Below are positions 35,200-43,151 of a DNA stretch of 56,571 nt, piece by piece (position 1 is the first letter of the stretch; each line of letters begins with the position of its first letter). Location: the NCBI GenBank assembly GCA_964614095.1, contig CAZTJO010000011.1, forward strand, positions 1 to 56,571, read 5' to 3'. The stretch comes from CAZWKX01 sp964614095. Lineage in GTDB: Bacteria > Actinomycetota > Acidimicrobiia > Spongiisociales > UBA11373. The translations under genes were made by a program, and so were the position numbers. Below the pieces are notes generated by a model. It saw only the letters and a list, made by a program, of their open reading frames with translations, did not search any database and was not told the origin of the DNA.

Positions 35200-35542
35200 G
35201 GCCGACCCCAGGGTCGAGGACGGCCGCCAGCTCGGCCAAAGCCCCGGACCGCAGCGAATAGTGAGCCCATTTGCCTCTCTTTTCCCGCTGCACCAGTCCG
35301 GCCTCGAGCAGCTTCTTGAGATGGAAGCTCACTGTGGCCTGCGAGAGCCCAACCTCGGGAGTGAGATCACAGACGCAGGCGGCTTCGCCGACACTGGCAA
35401 GTATGTTGACGATACGAACCCGGGCGGGGTCGCCAAGCGACCTGAACAGCTGCGCAGCCCGGTCGGCGTCGTCATGGCTCATGGCCCTATCGGAGAGCGG
35501 GGCGCAGCAGGCCGGCGCCGGCGCCCCGTTGCTCGTTGTCAT
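35192..35542 (-). CDS. arsR: ArsR-family arsenic-responsive repressor
   Basis: A 116-aa winged-helix repressor. The metalloid motif CVC is in EAACVCDLTP (Cys56 and Cys58) at the start of the recognition helix (LSQATVSFHLKKL), as in arsenic-sensing ArsR. Extra Cys12-Cys13 in the N-terminal tail may complete the thiolate site. ATG 35542 overlaps the stop of an upstream 46-aa ORF (ATGA), so the three form an operon with arsM. Its operator is most likely the inverted repeat at 35693-35743. Confidence 0.93.
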   Translation of the reverse strand: MTTSNGAPAPACCAPLSDRAMSHDDADRAAQLFRSLGDPARVRIVNILASVGEAACVCDLTPEVGLSQATVSFHLKKLLEAGLVQREKRGKWAHYSLRSGALAELAAVLDPGVGRG

Positions 35543-35679
35543 CGCACCCGTCCTACGGAAGCGCGCAGCACCCGCGTCTCGTTCGCCCGCCGTACACACT
35601 CGGCCCGAGAGACCCCGTCGCACACGGTTCCTCGCGGCTCGCACAACTCCACTCGGCCCATCAATCCCCGCCGCTTCAT
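35539..35679 (-). CDS. small Cys-containing ORF leading the ars operon
   Basis: A 46-aa ORF starting MKRRGLMGRVELCEPRGTVC and with a third Cys in AECVRR. ATG 35679 has GGGAG 8 bp upstream and lies about 26 nt after the predicted start of transcription. Its TGA overlaps the arsR ATG (ATGA), so ribosomes finishing it would restart on arsR. No homology recognised. The basic sequence and three cysteines could mean an arsenic-sensing leader or just coupling; it could also be chance. Confidence 0.45.
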   Translation of the reverse strand: MKRRGLMGRVELCEPRGTVCDGVSRAECVRRANETRVLRASVGRVR

Positions 35680-35692
35680 GTTCTCTTCTCCC

Positions 35693-35743
35693 ATTGACAT
35701 CTATCGATGCGTATCGTAGCGGCTCACATCGATATTTGTCAAT
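35693..35743 (-). promoter_or_regulatory. ars promoter with 17-bp inverted-repeat operator
   Basis: ATTGACATCTATCGATG at 35693-35709 and CATCGATATTTGTCAAT at 35727-35743 are inverted copies (15 of 17 match) 17 bp apart. On the minus strand the right arm contains -35 TTGACA (35742-35737), with TACGAT (35718-35713) after 18 bp, and the left arm covers the start point. This fits ArsR repression. The plus-strand solute-binding gene begins 70 bp away and might share the control. Confidence 0.65.
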
Positions 35744-35812
35744 GGATAATCCGCCGCTTGGGCCGCCCCACCACCCAGACGCAGACCACCCACTCCCGGT
35801 TAGCCTGAGGAG

Positions 35813-37651
35813 ATGAGACGCCTGGCCCCGATGGTGGCATCGATGCTGCTTGCCGCCGCCTGCACCCAAGCCGGCGAAGCCGCGCCGGAAGCGTCCACCA
35901 CGAGCATCGCGGATTCCTCAACCTCCGCTCCCACAACAACCTATCCGAGTTCTCCCTTCACCCCCTTCACCATGCCCCCCACTCCACCCGAGATCCCCGT
36001 CGGCAACACCGTCGTGGTATCGGTGGACCTGCCGGAGCTTCCCTTCAGCTTCAATCCTTGGGCGCCGGGTCACGCGTTCGACCCGGTGGTCGGCCAGGCA
36101 TATCTGGCCGGGGTATGGGATATCAACGCGGCGACGCACGGCTATGTGCCCGACGTGGTCACCGATCTGCCGACCATGGCCAACAACAGCGTTGTCGTCA
36201 ATGAGGACGGCAGCATGACCATCACCTACAACATCGCACCCGAAGCTCGGTGGGAAAACGGCACCCCCATCACCGGCGACGACTTCAACTTCACCTACGA
36301 GACCATCACCGATCTCGACCTGAACGACCCCGACCTCGACCTCTACGAGATGATCGATCCGGCGTCGGTCACCTTCGACACCGGCTCGTTCACCTACACC
36401 CTTCCCTCGCCGACAATGGCCTACGAGCGGCTCTTCGGCGTTCTCATCCCGCAGCACGCCGTGGCCGGAACCGATTTCCTGAACGACTGGAACAACCGGC
36501 CCTGGCCCTCGGCCGGCCCCTTCCTCTTCAGAGGATGGAGTGCCGAAAGCGGGGCCGTCGCCGGTGCCTCGGCCATCTTCGACAGCAATGAGTACTACTG
36601 GAAAACCGACGAGAGCGGCAATCCGCTGCCCTACCTCAGCACGGTCGAATTCCTCTTCACGGACGGGCTCCAAGAACGTATCGACGGGCTGGTGGCACAC
36701 GAGATCGACGTAATCGACCCGGGCACATCCGCAGATGTGCTGACCAGCCTGCAGCATCTCGACGGGGTCACGATTCAGGTGAGGAACGGGCCGATCTGGG
36801 AACACTTGAGCTTCCAGCTTGGAGAGAACAACCCGAATTCCGATTCGCTGAACGCCCATACCGCTTTTCGCCGCGCCGTGGCACACGCCCTCGATCGAAA
36901 CCGTCTCGCCTTGGCCGGCGGCTGGGTCAACGAAGGCCCCCTCACCTCGTTCCTCGACGTTTCCGGGGTCACCCTGGATAGCGAGGGCTGGGACCAATAC
37001 GACTACGACCCCGAGTATGCCGCCGACCTACTCGAGACTGCCTGCGCCGCGGTGCAGCGAGACTGCAGCACCGACCCACCGGTGGTGGTGCTGTCGACAA
37101 CATCGAGCAGTGCCCTCCGCCAGGACGTCGCCACCGAGATGGAAACCATGCTGGCGGCCGTTGGCATCGAATTCCGCTTTGAACCCACCGACGACTTCTT
37201 CAGGTCTCCGTTCCTCAGCGGCTCGTGGGATCTGGCGCTCTTCGCCCTGCCGCCCACAGAAACCGGATGGAGCGGGGTCATCGAGACGCTCTCCTTCTGG
37301 GACCCGGCCGGCCCGCCTCCATCCGGGCTGAACTACGCCAGGTGGGGCACTCCCGCGGTCGAAGGCGCCGGCCCGGATTTCGATCAGAGCGCATCCGCGG
37401 TCGTCGATCTGAACAGCACCAGGTATGCCGAGATCATGGCCGAGATCCGCACCACCGTCGATGTCGAGGGTCTCGAAGAGCTGGCCGGCGAAGCAGAGGC
37501 CATCCTGGCCGACCAGGTGATCATCATTCCCATCGCCGCCCGTTCCGAGGCCCTCGCCTACTGGGGCAACGAGATCGTCGGCATCCACGCCAACTCCTCC
37601 GCGGGCACGTTCACCTGGAACATCGAGCGCTGGTACCGAGTGGGCGAGTAG
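35813..37651 (+). CDS. ABC transporter solute-binding lipoprotein (SBP_bac_5)
   Basis: A 612-aa extracellular lipoprotein with a lipobox (LLAAAC near residue 15) and a Ser/Thr/Pro linker up to residue 60. The mature part follows the dipeptide/nickel-type family 5 pattern: ATHGYVPDVVTDLPTMAN, YNIAPEARWENGTPITGDDF, the FRRAVAHALDRN region and YDPEYAADLLETA. It binds peptides or other solutes for uptake. No permease or ATPase genes are adjacent, so it is an orphan binding protein. It lies divergent from the ars operon. Confidence 0.88.
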   Translation: MRRLAPMVASMLLAAACTQAGEAAPEASTTSIADSSTSAPTTTYPSSPFTPFTMPPTPPEIPVGNTVVVSVDLPELPFSFNPWAPGHAFDPVVGQAYLAGVWDINAATHGYVPDVVTDLPTMANNSVVVNEDGSMTITYNIAPEARWENGTPITGDDFNFTYETITDLDLNDPDLDLYEMIDPASVTFDTGSFTYTLPSPTMAYERLFGVLIPQHAVAGTDFLNDWNNRPWPSAGPFLFRGWSAESGAVAGASAIFDSNEYYWKTDESGNPLPYLSTVEFLFTDGLQERIDGLVAHEIDVIDPGTSADVLTSLQHLDGVTIQVRNGPIWEHLSFQLGENNPNSDSLNAHTAFRRAVAHALDRNRLALAGGWVNEGPLTSFLDVSGVTLDSEGWDQYDYDPEYAADLLETACAAVQRDCSTDPPVVVLSTTSSSALRQDVATEMETMLAAVGIEFRFEPTDDFFRSPFLSGSWDLALFALPPTETGWSGVIETLSFWDPAGPPPSGLNYARWGTPAVEGAGPDFDQSASAVVDLNSTRYAEIMAEIRTTVDVEGLEELAGEAEAILADQVIIIPIAARSEALAYWGNEIVGIHANSSAGTFTWNIERWYRVGE

Positions 37652-37957
37652 CCGTACACTCGCCGCTGCGGTGTTCCGGTTCTTCGACTGGCTGGTGGCC
37701 CATCTCATCGGCGCTGGTTTCGTCTGGTGGCTGCTGAGCCCCTAAACGACGGCAAGCACCATCACGATGTGCGCAGGAGCCGCCGGTGCCGGCGCTTGGG
37801 GCTGGCTGGTGGTGCGACGCGCTCTACGAAGCAGCAGGGAGAAGAACACCAGCGCCGGACCGGCCCGCCGAGGCTCCCCTGCCGGACCGGCCCAAGACCG
37901 ATCGCCGCTAGCCGACGCGCCGGCACTGCCGGCCGCTCCGCCCCAACCCCGGTAGCG
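37652..37957 (+). other. gap between SBP and DMT genes; two tiny ORFs
   Basis: About 306 bp without a gene I can support. A 24-codon ORF (GTG 37671 to TAA 37745, MFRFFDWLVAHLIGAGFVWW) is strongly hydrophobic, and a 62-codon ORF (37767-37955, MCAGAAGAGAWGWLVVRRAL) has a short hydrophobic start and a Pro/Arg tail. Together they could be a split or decayed membrane protein or chance. No clear ribosome-binding site for either. Confidence 0.35.
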
Positions 37958-38890
37958 TTGCTCGACATAACCCGAGCTGCCTTACTCATCGGTGTGATCA
38001 CCATCTCGTTTGCGCCGGTTTTTGTGCGCCTCGCCGACACGGCTCCGGCGGCCGTCGCCTTCTACCGAATGGCCTATGCCCTCCCCTTCGTCGGCGTGCT
38101 CTGGATCTTGCGCCGAAGCGAGGACCGGCGTCCCGTGTGGGCACACTTCATGGCCTGCTTTGCCGGGCTGTTCCTCGGAAGCCAACTGGTCCTCTGGCAT
38201 CACTCCATCGAGCACATCGGAGCCGGGATCGCCACCCTGCTGGGCAACACCCAAGTGGTCTTTGTCGGGGCGGTGGCGTGGCATGTATACCGCGAGCGGC
38301 CGACAAACACCGCCCTCACGGTCCTCCCCATCGTCCTCGCCGGTGCCGCCCTGCTGAGCGGGCTCGGCGGAGCCGATGCCTACGGCGACAATCCCACGGC
38401 CGGTGCCGTCCTGGGCCTAATCACCGCCATCGGCTATTCGGTCTTCCTTCTCGCCTTCAGGCACGCCAACCGAGGCCTCTTGGCTCCGTCGGCGGGCCCT
38501 CTGCTCGATGCCACGGCGGGAGCGGCGCTGGCAGCCCTGATCGCCGTACTGATCGAATCCGGAGCCCCGCCGGCGCCCACCTGGCCCTCCCACGGCTGGA
38601 TACTCGCCCTGGCAGTCCTCACCCAGACCTTCGCCTGGCTGCTGATCGGCTTCGCTCTGCCCCGCCTGCCCGCGCTCGAAGTGTCGGTGCTGTTGCTCCT
38701 GCAGCCGGTCGGAGCCATCATCTGGGCCCATCTCATCTTCGACGAGTGGCTCTCCACGGTGCAATGGATCGGAGCCGCCATCGTGCTCGCAGGAATTCTC
38801 ATCCTCGGCCTGAGCGGCAGCGCCAGTCCGGCCTCAGAGCAGACTCGGCAGCAGGTCGGCGATCGAGCCGAAAAAGACCTGCCGGGGTAA
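37958..38890 (+). CDS. EamA/DMT-family membrane transporter
   Basis: A 310-aa protein with ten hydrophobic segments, arranged as two EamA repeats (about residues 8-140 and 150-290; for example FAPVFVRLADTAPAAVAFYR and LQPVGAIIWAHLIFDE with the GAIVLAGILILGL ending). Drug/metabolite transporters export amino acids, nucleosides or other small metabolites; cargo unknown. The only reasonable start is TTG 37958 (frame continues open to 37727 but as low-complexity sequence). The 3' end overlaps the convergent pseudo-receiver gene by 57 bp. Confidence 0.86.
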   Translation: MLDITRAALLIGVITISFAPVFVRLADTAPAAVAFYRMAYALPFVGVLWILRRSEDRRPVWAHFMACFAGLFLGSQLVLWHHSIEHIGAGIATLLGNTQVVFVGAVAWHVYRERPTNTALTVLPIVLAGAALLSGLGGADAYGDNPTAGAVLGLITAIGYSVFLLAFRHANRGLLAPSAGPLLDATAGAALAALIAVLIESGAPPAPTWPSHGWILALAVLTQTFAWLLIGFALPRLPALEVSVLLLLQPVGAIIWAHLIFDEWLSTVQWIGAAIVLAGILILGLSGSASPASEQTRQQVGDRAEKDLPG

Positions 38891-39616
38891 CACGTCGGCG
38901 GCGCCCAGGGTCTTCGCCCGCACCGTGAGCAGGTCGTCGACCCTGCCGCCAAAAGCAACAATCCGCACTGCGGAGGCGGCCAGCGCTCGCATCACGTCGT
39001 CGGAATCGCCGTGATCGAGATCGACAAAAGCCAGCACCGGCCCCCGAGCCTCAAGAGCCTCCTGCACCGCGTCAAAATCGTCCCACGTCTCGAGACGGAA
39101 ACCCTTTTCTGATACCGCCTCTTCGACAAGGACACGATCAGCGTCATCAGAGGCCAGCAGACCGACACGGGGAAGGGCCACGGCGCGAGCCTTGGCCACA
39201 CCCCAAGCCAGGTGGGCGCGCCAGGCCGCATCGCCCAGCTCCTGCGAAGAAGCCGGGGCCAGACCGTATAGATCGCCGGGCAGCGCCGCCACCTCCACTG
39301 CGTCCCGGGCCATCGCCTCCATCCCGGCATCTTCGAGCACCGCGGTGGCAAACCGCATGGCCTCCTGGAACACTTCGAGTGGTGATCTGGATTGTCTGGA
39401 GAAAGGAGCAGCCAACAGTTCGCCCAGAGCCTCATCGAGCCACTCCTGCCCTGCGGTGGCGGCGGCGGCGATGCCGGGAGCATCGGCGCCGCCCAGCACG
39501 GCAAGACGGCTCTCCAGATGGGGGCGATACGCCGCCGAGAACGCGGCACGCAGCTCGGCGGCGGGATCCGGCTTCACAGACTGGAGCCTATCGGCAGCCG
39601 GCATCGAGCCGGCCAT
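38834..39616 (-). CDS. hypothetical protein with C-terminal pseudo-receiver domain
   Basis: A 260-aa soluble protein. The N-terminal 150 residues are helical and Ala-rich (WLDEALGELLAAPFSRQS, AMRFATAVLEDAGMEAM). Residues about 165-258 read like a receiver fold: strand VGLLASDDADRVLVEEAVSE, then LETWDDFDAVQEALE, VLAFVDLDHGDSDDVMRAL with an Asp at the position of the phosphorylation site, VRIVAFGG, and a final DVLP. Key acidic pair and the conserved Lys are not clear, so it is probably a phosphorylation-independent pseudo-receiver. ATG 39616 is the probable start. Divergent from the degenerate HAD gene. No known function. Confidence 0.55.
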   Translation of the reverse strand: MAGSMPAADRLQSVKPDPAAELRAAFSAAYRPHLESRLAVLGGADAPGIAAAATAGQEWLDEALGELLAAPFSRQSRSPLEVFQEAMRFATAVLEDAGMEAMARDAVEVAALPGDLYGLAPASSQELGDAAWRAHLAWGVAKARAVALPRVGLLASDDADRVLVEEAVSEKGFRLETWDDFDAVQEALEARGPVLAFVDLDHGDSDDVMRALAASAVRIVAFGGRVDDLLTVRAKTLGAADVLPRQVFFGSIADLLPSLL

Positions 39617-39717
39617 CACCACCTGGACAATGGGCGATCGTTCTGCCACAGCCCTGCCCGGGAGGGCCGCAGCCCCGGCGATCGCATCCCGTGCTCCCGG
39701 TAGAGTCAGCACCGCCC

Positions 39718-40143
39718 ATGCGGCTGATCATCATCGATCTGGTCCCCGCCCTGCTCTCCCTCGATTCCCTCACTGCCGTCGATGGAGCGGATGAGGCACT
39801 CGCGGCAATCTTCTCGCGGTTCCACATCGTCGCCATCTCCGACGGCGACCGTTCCGGCTCCACGGTGCGCCGTGCTTTAGAAGACTGCGATCTGGGCAGC
39901 TATTTCGACACGGTGAGTACTTCGGCCGGCCTGGGGCCGACGGTGTCGCCACGGGTCATCCGCCGAATGGCGGCGGCGGCGGGGTTTGGCATCGAGCAGA
40001 TCATCGTTGTGACCGCCCGCCCCAAGCTGGCCGAGCTGCTCCGGCGCAGCCGAATCACGACGGTGCTTTTTACAGATGCCGACGGCATCAACGCTCTTCC
40101 TGAGGCCCTCGATGAGATCACCTCGGGACGGCTCAGCCCGTAA
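39718..40143 (+). CDS. degenerate HAD-like protein
   Basis: A 141-aa protein with a Rossmann-like pattern close to HAD phosphatases: MRLIIIDLVPALLS where DxDxT would be (second Asp and Thr missing), VVAISDGDRSGSTVRRAL, DTVSTSAGLGPTVSPR and a later IIVVTARPKLAELLRR. Loss of the catalytic DxD suggests a non-enzymatic or redesigned protein. It is shorter than a HAD with a cap. Divergent from the pseudo-receiver gene (101 bp between starts), overlapping the convergent CvpA-CAP gene by 11 bp at its end. Confidence 0.55.
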   Translation: MRLIIIDLVPALLSLDSLTAVDGADEALAAIFSRFHIVAISDGDRSGSTVRRALEDCDLGSYFDTVSTSAGLGPTVSPRVIRRMAAAAGFGIEQIIVVTARPKLAELLRRSRITTVLFTDADGINALPEALDEITSGRLSP

Positions 40144-41116
40144 ACACCACAGCCGTCATAAGCCCGAGCGGCCCGGCCACCACGGCAACACCCACTCGAC
40201 GGTACTCGGTGCGCAGCAAGTTGAGGCGATGTCCCGGACTGCCCACAAACCCGTCGTGCACGGCGGCAGGTGTCGCCGCCAGCGCCAGATTCTCGCCAAC
40301 CACCAGGTAGGTGATTCCCGCCTCCTGCACACGATCGGCAACGGTGCCCGTCGTCGGTGAAATGTGTGAGAAGTACCCCTCCAGACACATCTCGACGGCG
40401 TGTTCCTCGGCTATGAGCGACAGGGCGGGGCTCCATGCCAGCGGATCCACGCCCGAGTCGACCCGGGTCCGATTGAGCAGATCGTAGATCTTGTTGGCCG
40501 CGGCAGTATCACGCTCCAACTCGGAGGCAGCGGCAGCGGGCAGGACGACCACTTCGTCGCCCTCGACAACAATGCGATTCTCTCCGACAACACGCTGCAG
40601 GTTCAGCAGCGCCTCCACTACCCGGTCCCCGGCGAGTCCGCGGAAGGCCATCTGCGGCATTCCCGACGGGTTGGTGAGAACGCGGGTGACCGTCGAGCCA
40701 TCCAGGGCATTCGAAACCGTGGGGGGCATCGGCAGGATCACCGCCAGCGAAAGGGCCACCGTGGCCACGGACACACCCCACAAGAGGGCCAGGCCGGCTC
40801 CCCCGATACGGCTGATGCGACCGGGCTCCGGCAGGTCGGCACGCCTCTCGATGAGGTGGGCCGCCACCGCCGTTGCCACTCCAGCCGTAACTAACACAAG
40901 AAGGCCGCCGACCAGCCGGGCCGAATCGGTCGAGATGCCCGACATCGCCTCGATCACGGTGCCCACCACCGGTCCCAGGCGGAAGGCGAGCACGATGCCG
41001 GCTACAAGACCCGCCAGTTCCAGGCCCTCACGCACGTAACCCCGGAACCAGCCCCGCACCAGCAGGAGGAGAAGAAAGACGACGGCAAAGACGTCGACCA
41101 CGGCTCTAAGGATCAA
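40133..41116 (-). CDS. CvpA-like membrane domain fused to a CAP (SCP/PR-1) domain
   Basis: A 327-aa protein. Residues 1-130 hold four hydrophobic segments of the CvpA type (VDVFAVVFLLLLLVRGWFRG, EGLELAGLVAGIVLAF, LVGGLLVLVTAGVATAV). Residues about 205-325 form a CAP domain: LLNRTRVDSGVDPLAWSPAL, AEEHAVEMCLEGYFSHISP, VGENLALA and SPGHRLNLL carry the paired His/Glu sites typical of YkwD-like CAP proteins. CAP proteins act outside the cell on unknown ligands. The first Leu-rich segment anchors the whole in the membrane. Upstream, overlapping by 11 bp, comes the alaX gene, so they are cotranscribed. Confidence 0.78.
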   Translation of the reverse strand: MILRAVVDVFAVVFLLLLLVRGWFRGYVREGLELAGLVAGIVLAFRLGPVVGTVIEAMSGISTDSARLVGGLLVLVTAGVATAVAAHLIERRADLPEPGRISRIGGAGLALLWGVSVATVALSLAVILPMPPTVSNALDGSTVTRVLTNPSGMPQMAFRGLAGDRVVEALLNLQRVVGENRIVVEGDEVVVLPAAAASELERDTAAANKIYDLLNRTRVDSGVDPLAWSPALSLIAEEHAVEMCLEGYFSHISPTTGTVADRVQEAGITYLVVGENLALAATPAAVHDGFVGSPGHRLNLLRTEYRRVGVAVVAGPLGLMTAVVFTG

Positions 41117-41816
41117 GCTCGATCCGCATTCTCTTGTTGCTCTTCCCCTTGCTCTCCGTCTTGGTCACCCGTACCGGCCCCACCTCGGAAGTGTTGGCCA
41201 CGTGAGTGCCTCCATCGGCCTGGCGATCGATGGTGCCGATGGTCACGACGCGGATGGGATCAACGTGCTCGGGAATCAAACTCACCTTGGTGCGAATGAG
41301 ATCGGGGTCGGCCCGCGCCTCAGAGCGCGGGAGAAAACTGACGTCAACCTCGTGAGCTTGGGCCAGCGCCTCATTGAGCCGCTCCTCGACCTCCCTGCCG
41401 AACTCGACGCTGATGCCCTCGAGCTCGAAGTCCATACGGGCCCGGCATGGTTCCATGCTGCCTCCGGTGACCTTGGCTCCAAAGTCGCGCCAGATGACGG
41501 CCGAGAGCACATGGAGCGCGGTGTGGGTGCGCATGAGCTGATGACGGCGCTCCCAATCGATGACGGCCCTCACCACGGTGCCCGCCGCCGGCGGGTCGCC
41601 CCGTGGCACGTGAATCACATCACCCCCCCGCTTCACCGTATCCGCGATCGCCACCGAGCCGTCCTCCCACATCAGCACGCCGGTGTCGCCGGGCTGGCCG
41701 CCGCTACGGGCGTAGAAGACGGTGCGATCGAGCACAATGCCTTCGTCATCCACCCTCACCACGGTGGACTCGATCTCCTTCAGGTAGGCATCCAGGGCGG
41801 AGAGATCTTCAGTCAC
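41106..41816 (-). CDS. alanyl-tRNA editing protein AlaX
   Basis: A 236-aa stand-alone editing domain that hydrolyses Ser- or Gly-mischarged tRNA-Ala. The zinc motifs are His-x3-His in RTHTALHVLSA and the DGGTHVANTSEVG block; the usual Cys of CGGTH is Asp here, as in many AlaX proteins. N-terminal VFYARSGGQPGDTG is the AlaX/AlaRS beta-barrel signature. No alaS is nearby. First gene of a two-gene unit with the CvpA-CAP gene. Confidence 0.9.
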   Translation of the reverse strand: MTEDLSALDAYLKEIESTVVRVDDEGIVLDRTVFYARSGGQPGDTGVLMWEDGSVAIADTVKRGGDVIHVPRGDPPAAGTVVRAVIDWERRHQLMRTHTALHVLSAVIWRDFGAKVTGGSMEPCRARMDFELEGISVEFGREVEERLNEALAQAHEVDVSFLPRSEARADPDLIRTKVSLIPEHVDPIRVVTIGTIDRQADGGTHVANTSEVGPVRVTKTESKGKSNKRMRIELDP

Positions 41817-41910
41817 GGCGCTGCTCCCTAACGCTCCCGATGAGGGTGATTGTACCGACGACGGTCCGTCCCACCACGATGGTGGAGTGCCGAGCTGCCG
41901 GGCTACGCCA

Positions 41911-42168
41911 CTAGGAAGAGGGCGCGTTGTTGCCCGAGCGACGGGCCGCGGCCCGCCGCAGCCCGTCGTCGCGCACTCGGCGCAGCCGCCGCACCGTCAG
42001 CGGTTGGTATCGCTGGGCGATGGGATCATCCATGAGCCGGCGCAGCGCCTTGTAGTAGCTGGTGGCGCTGATGTCGAGGTGCTCGCTGATCGCTCGGTCC
42101 TTTGGACCGGCATACAGCCACCAAGAGCTTTCGAAGTCGAGTACCGCCCGGTCACGTTCGCCCAGCAT
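41911..42168 (-). CDS. DUF3263 family protein
   Basis: An 85-aa protein with the DUF3263 pattern: LGERDRAVLDFESSWWLYAG, then a helix-turn-helix-like stretch (KDRAISEHLDISATSYYKAL), MDDPIAQRYQPLTVRRLRRVR and an Arg-rich tail. The family is actinobacterial, small and probably DNA-binding. ATG 42168 (MLGERDRA); the longer frame to 42402 crosses the tRNA-Thr gene. Isolated gene. Confidence 0.8.
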   Translation of the reverse strand: MLGERDRAVLDFESSWWLYAGPKDRAISEHLDISATSYYKALRRLMDDPIAQRYQPLTVRRLRRVRDDGLRRAAARRSGNNAPSS

Positions 42169-42335
42169 CGTGTTGAGAGTACGGCGCGGAACGCTCCGAT
42201 CCGAGGATTTCGCCCTGCCGGGATCGCGCCGAAAACACCGCCTGCCGGCGGTTGCTACAGAGGAGCGTCGAACCCGGCCACAACCGGCGAAGCCGCGACG
42301 CTTCATCGATGCGGGCAGAGGTACCCTGTGCCGAC

Positions 42336-42408
42336 GCCGGGTTAGCTCAGTTGGCAGAGCACCTCTCTTGTAAAGAGGATGTCGCCGGTTCGAGTCCGGC
42401 ACCCGGCT
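42336..42408 (+). tRNA. tRNA-Thr (TGT)
   Basis: Complete 73-nt cloverleaf: acceptor GCCGGGT/ACCCGGC, D-stem GCTC/GAGC, anticodon stem CCTCT/AGAGG with loop CTTGTAA (anticodon TGT, codon ACA), T-arm GCCGG-TTCGAGT-CCGGC, discriminator T. CCA not encoded. Confidence 0.97.
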
Positions 42409-42422
42409 CCGGCTGCCCCGCC

Positions 42423-43151
42423 TCAGCCTGATCGCACCCGAGCCACCTCATAGGCGGCCAGCGATGCCGCCACGGCCGCGTTGAGGCTCTCCACATCGCC
42501 GGCCAGCGGAATCGAGGCGAGCACATCGACACGTTCCCGCACCAGACGCCCCAGGCCCTTGCCTTCGGCACCAACAACGATCGCAACTGGCTCGGCGAGC
42601 AGGCTCAGGCCGAACAGCGAGTTCTGGGCCCCGGCATCAAGACCCACCGTCCAAACTCCAAGACGCCGCAGGTCGGCCACCGCAGCCGCCACCGACGAGA
42701 CCAGCGCCACCGGCATATGCTCCAGGGCGCCCGCCGCCGTCTTGAACACGGCCGCTCCCAGGGGCGCTCCTCGACGCGACGAGATCACCAATGCGCCGAG
42801 ACCGGCGGCACATGCGGAGCGTGCCGCCGCTCCCACGTTGCGGCCATCCTCGAGATGATCGAGCACCAGCAGCGCCGCCGGTTCGGTAGCGTCGATCGCC
42901 TCGCCAAGACTCACCACGGGAATGGGCCGGCAGTGTGCCACAACACCCTGTGGGGCCGTAGTCGACGCCATCTCTGCCACGTCGGCAACCCTCTTGATCG
43001 CCGCTCCCATGCCGGAGGCGGCCTCGAGCAACTCAGAAAGAGCGCCGGCCCGAGAGGAATCAACGTACAGCGTCGACACCCGTCCGGCAGAGACGGCAGC
43101 CGCCACCGCGTGCAGACCCTCGACCTCAGTCCCGATGCCATCTCGTACCAT
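42423..43151 (-). CDS. rlmB: 23S rRNA 2'-O-methyltransferase RlmB-like (SpoU family)
   Basis: A 242-aa SPOUT methyltransferase. The N-terminal L30-like domain starts EVEGLHAVAAAV. Motif 1 is LVLDHLEDGRNVGAAARSAC, motif 2 VVGAEGKGLGRL and motif 3 IPLAGDVESLNAAVAASLA, which form the SAM-binding knot. RlmB modifies G2251 of 23S rRNA. ATG 43151 (MVRDGIGTEVEG) overlaps the end of cysS by 26 bp; ATG 43160 is also possible. The cysS-rlmB order is conserved in many actinobacteria. Confidence 0.88.
   Translation of the reverse strand: MVRDGIGTEVEGLHAVAAAVSAGRVSTLYVDSSRAGALSELLEAASGMGAAIKRVADVAEMASTTAPQGVVAHCRPIPVVSLGEAIDATEPAALLVLDHLEDGRNVGAAARSACAAGLGALVISSRRGAPLGAAVFKTAAGALEHMPVALVSSVAAAVADLRRLGVWTVGLDAGAQNSLFGLSLLAEPVAIVVGAEGKGLGRLVRERVDVLASIPLAGDVESLNAAVAASLAAYEVARVRSG

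Noticed and set aside
41911..42402. 163-aa form of the DUF3263 gene
   Set aside because: The extra N-terminal part crosses the tRNA-Thr gene and is unlike the family; start moved to 42168.
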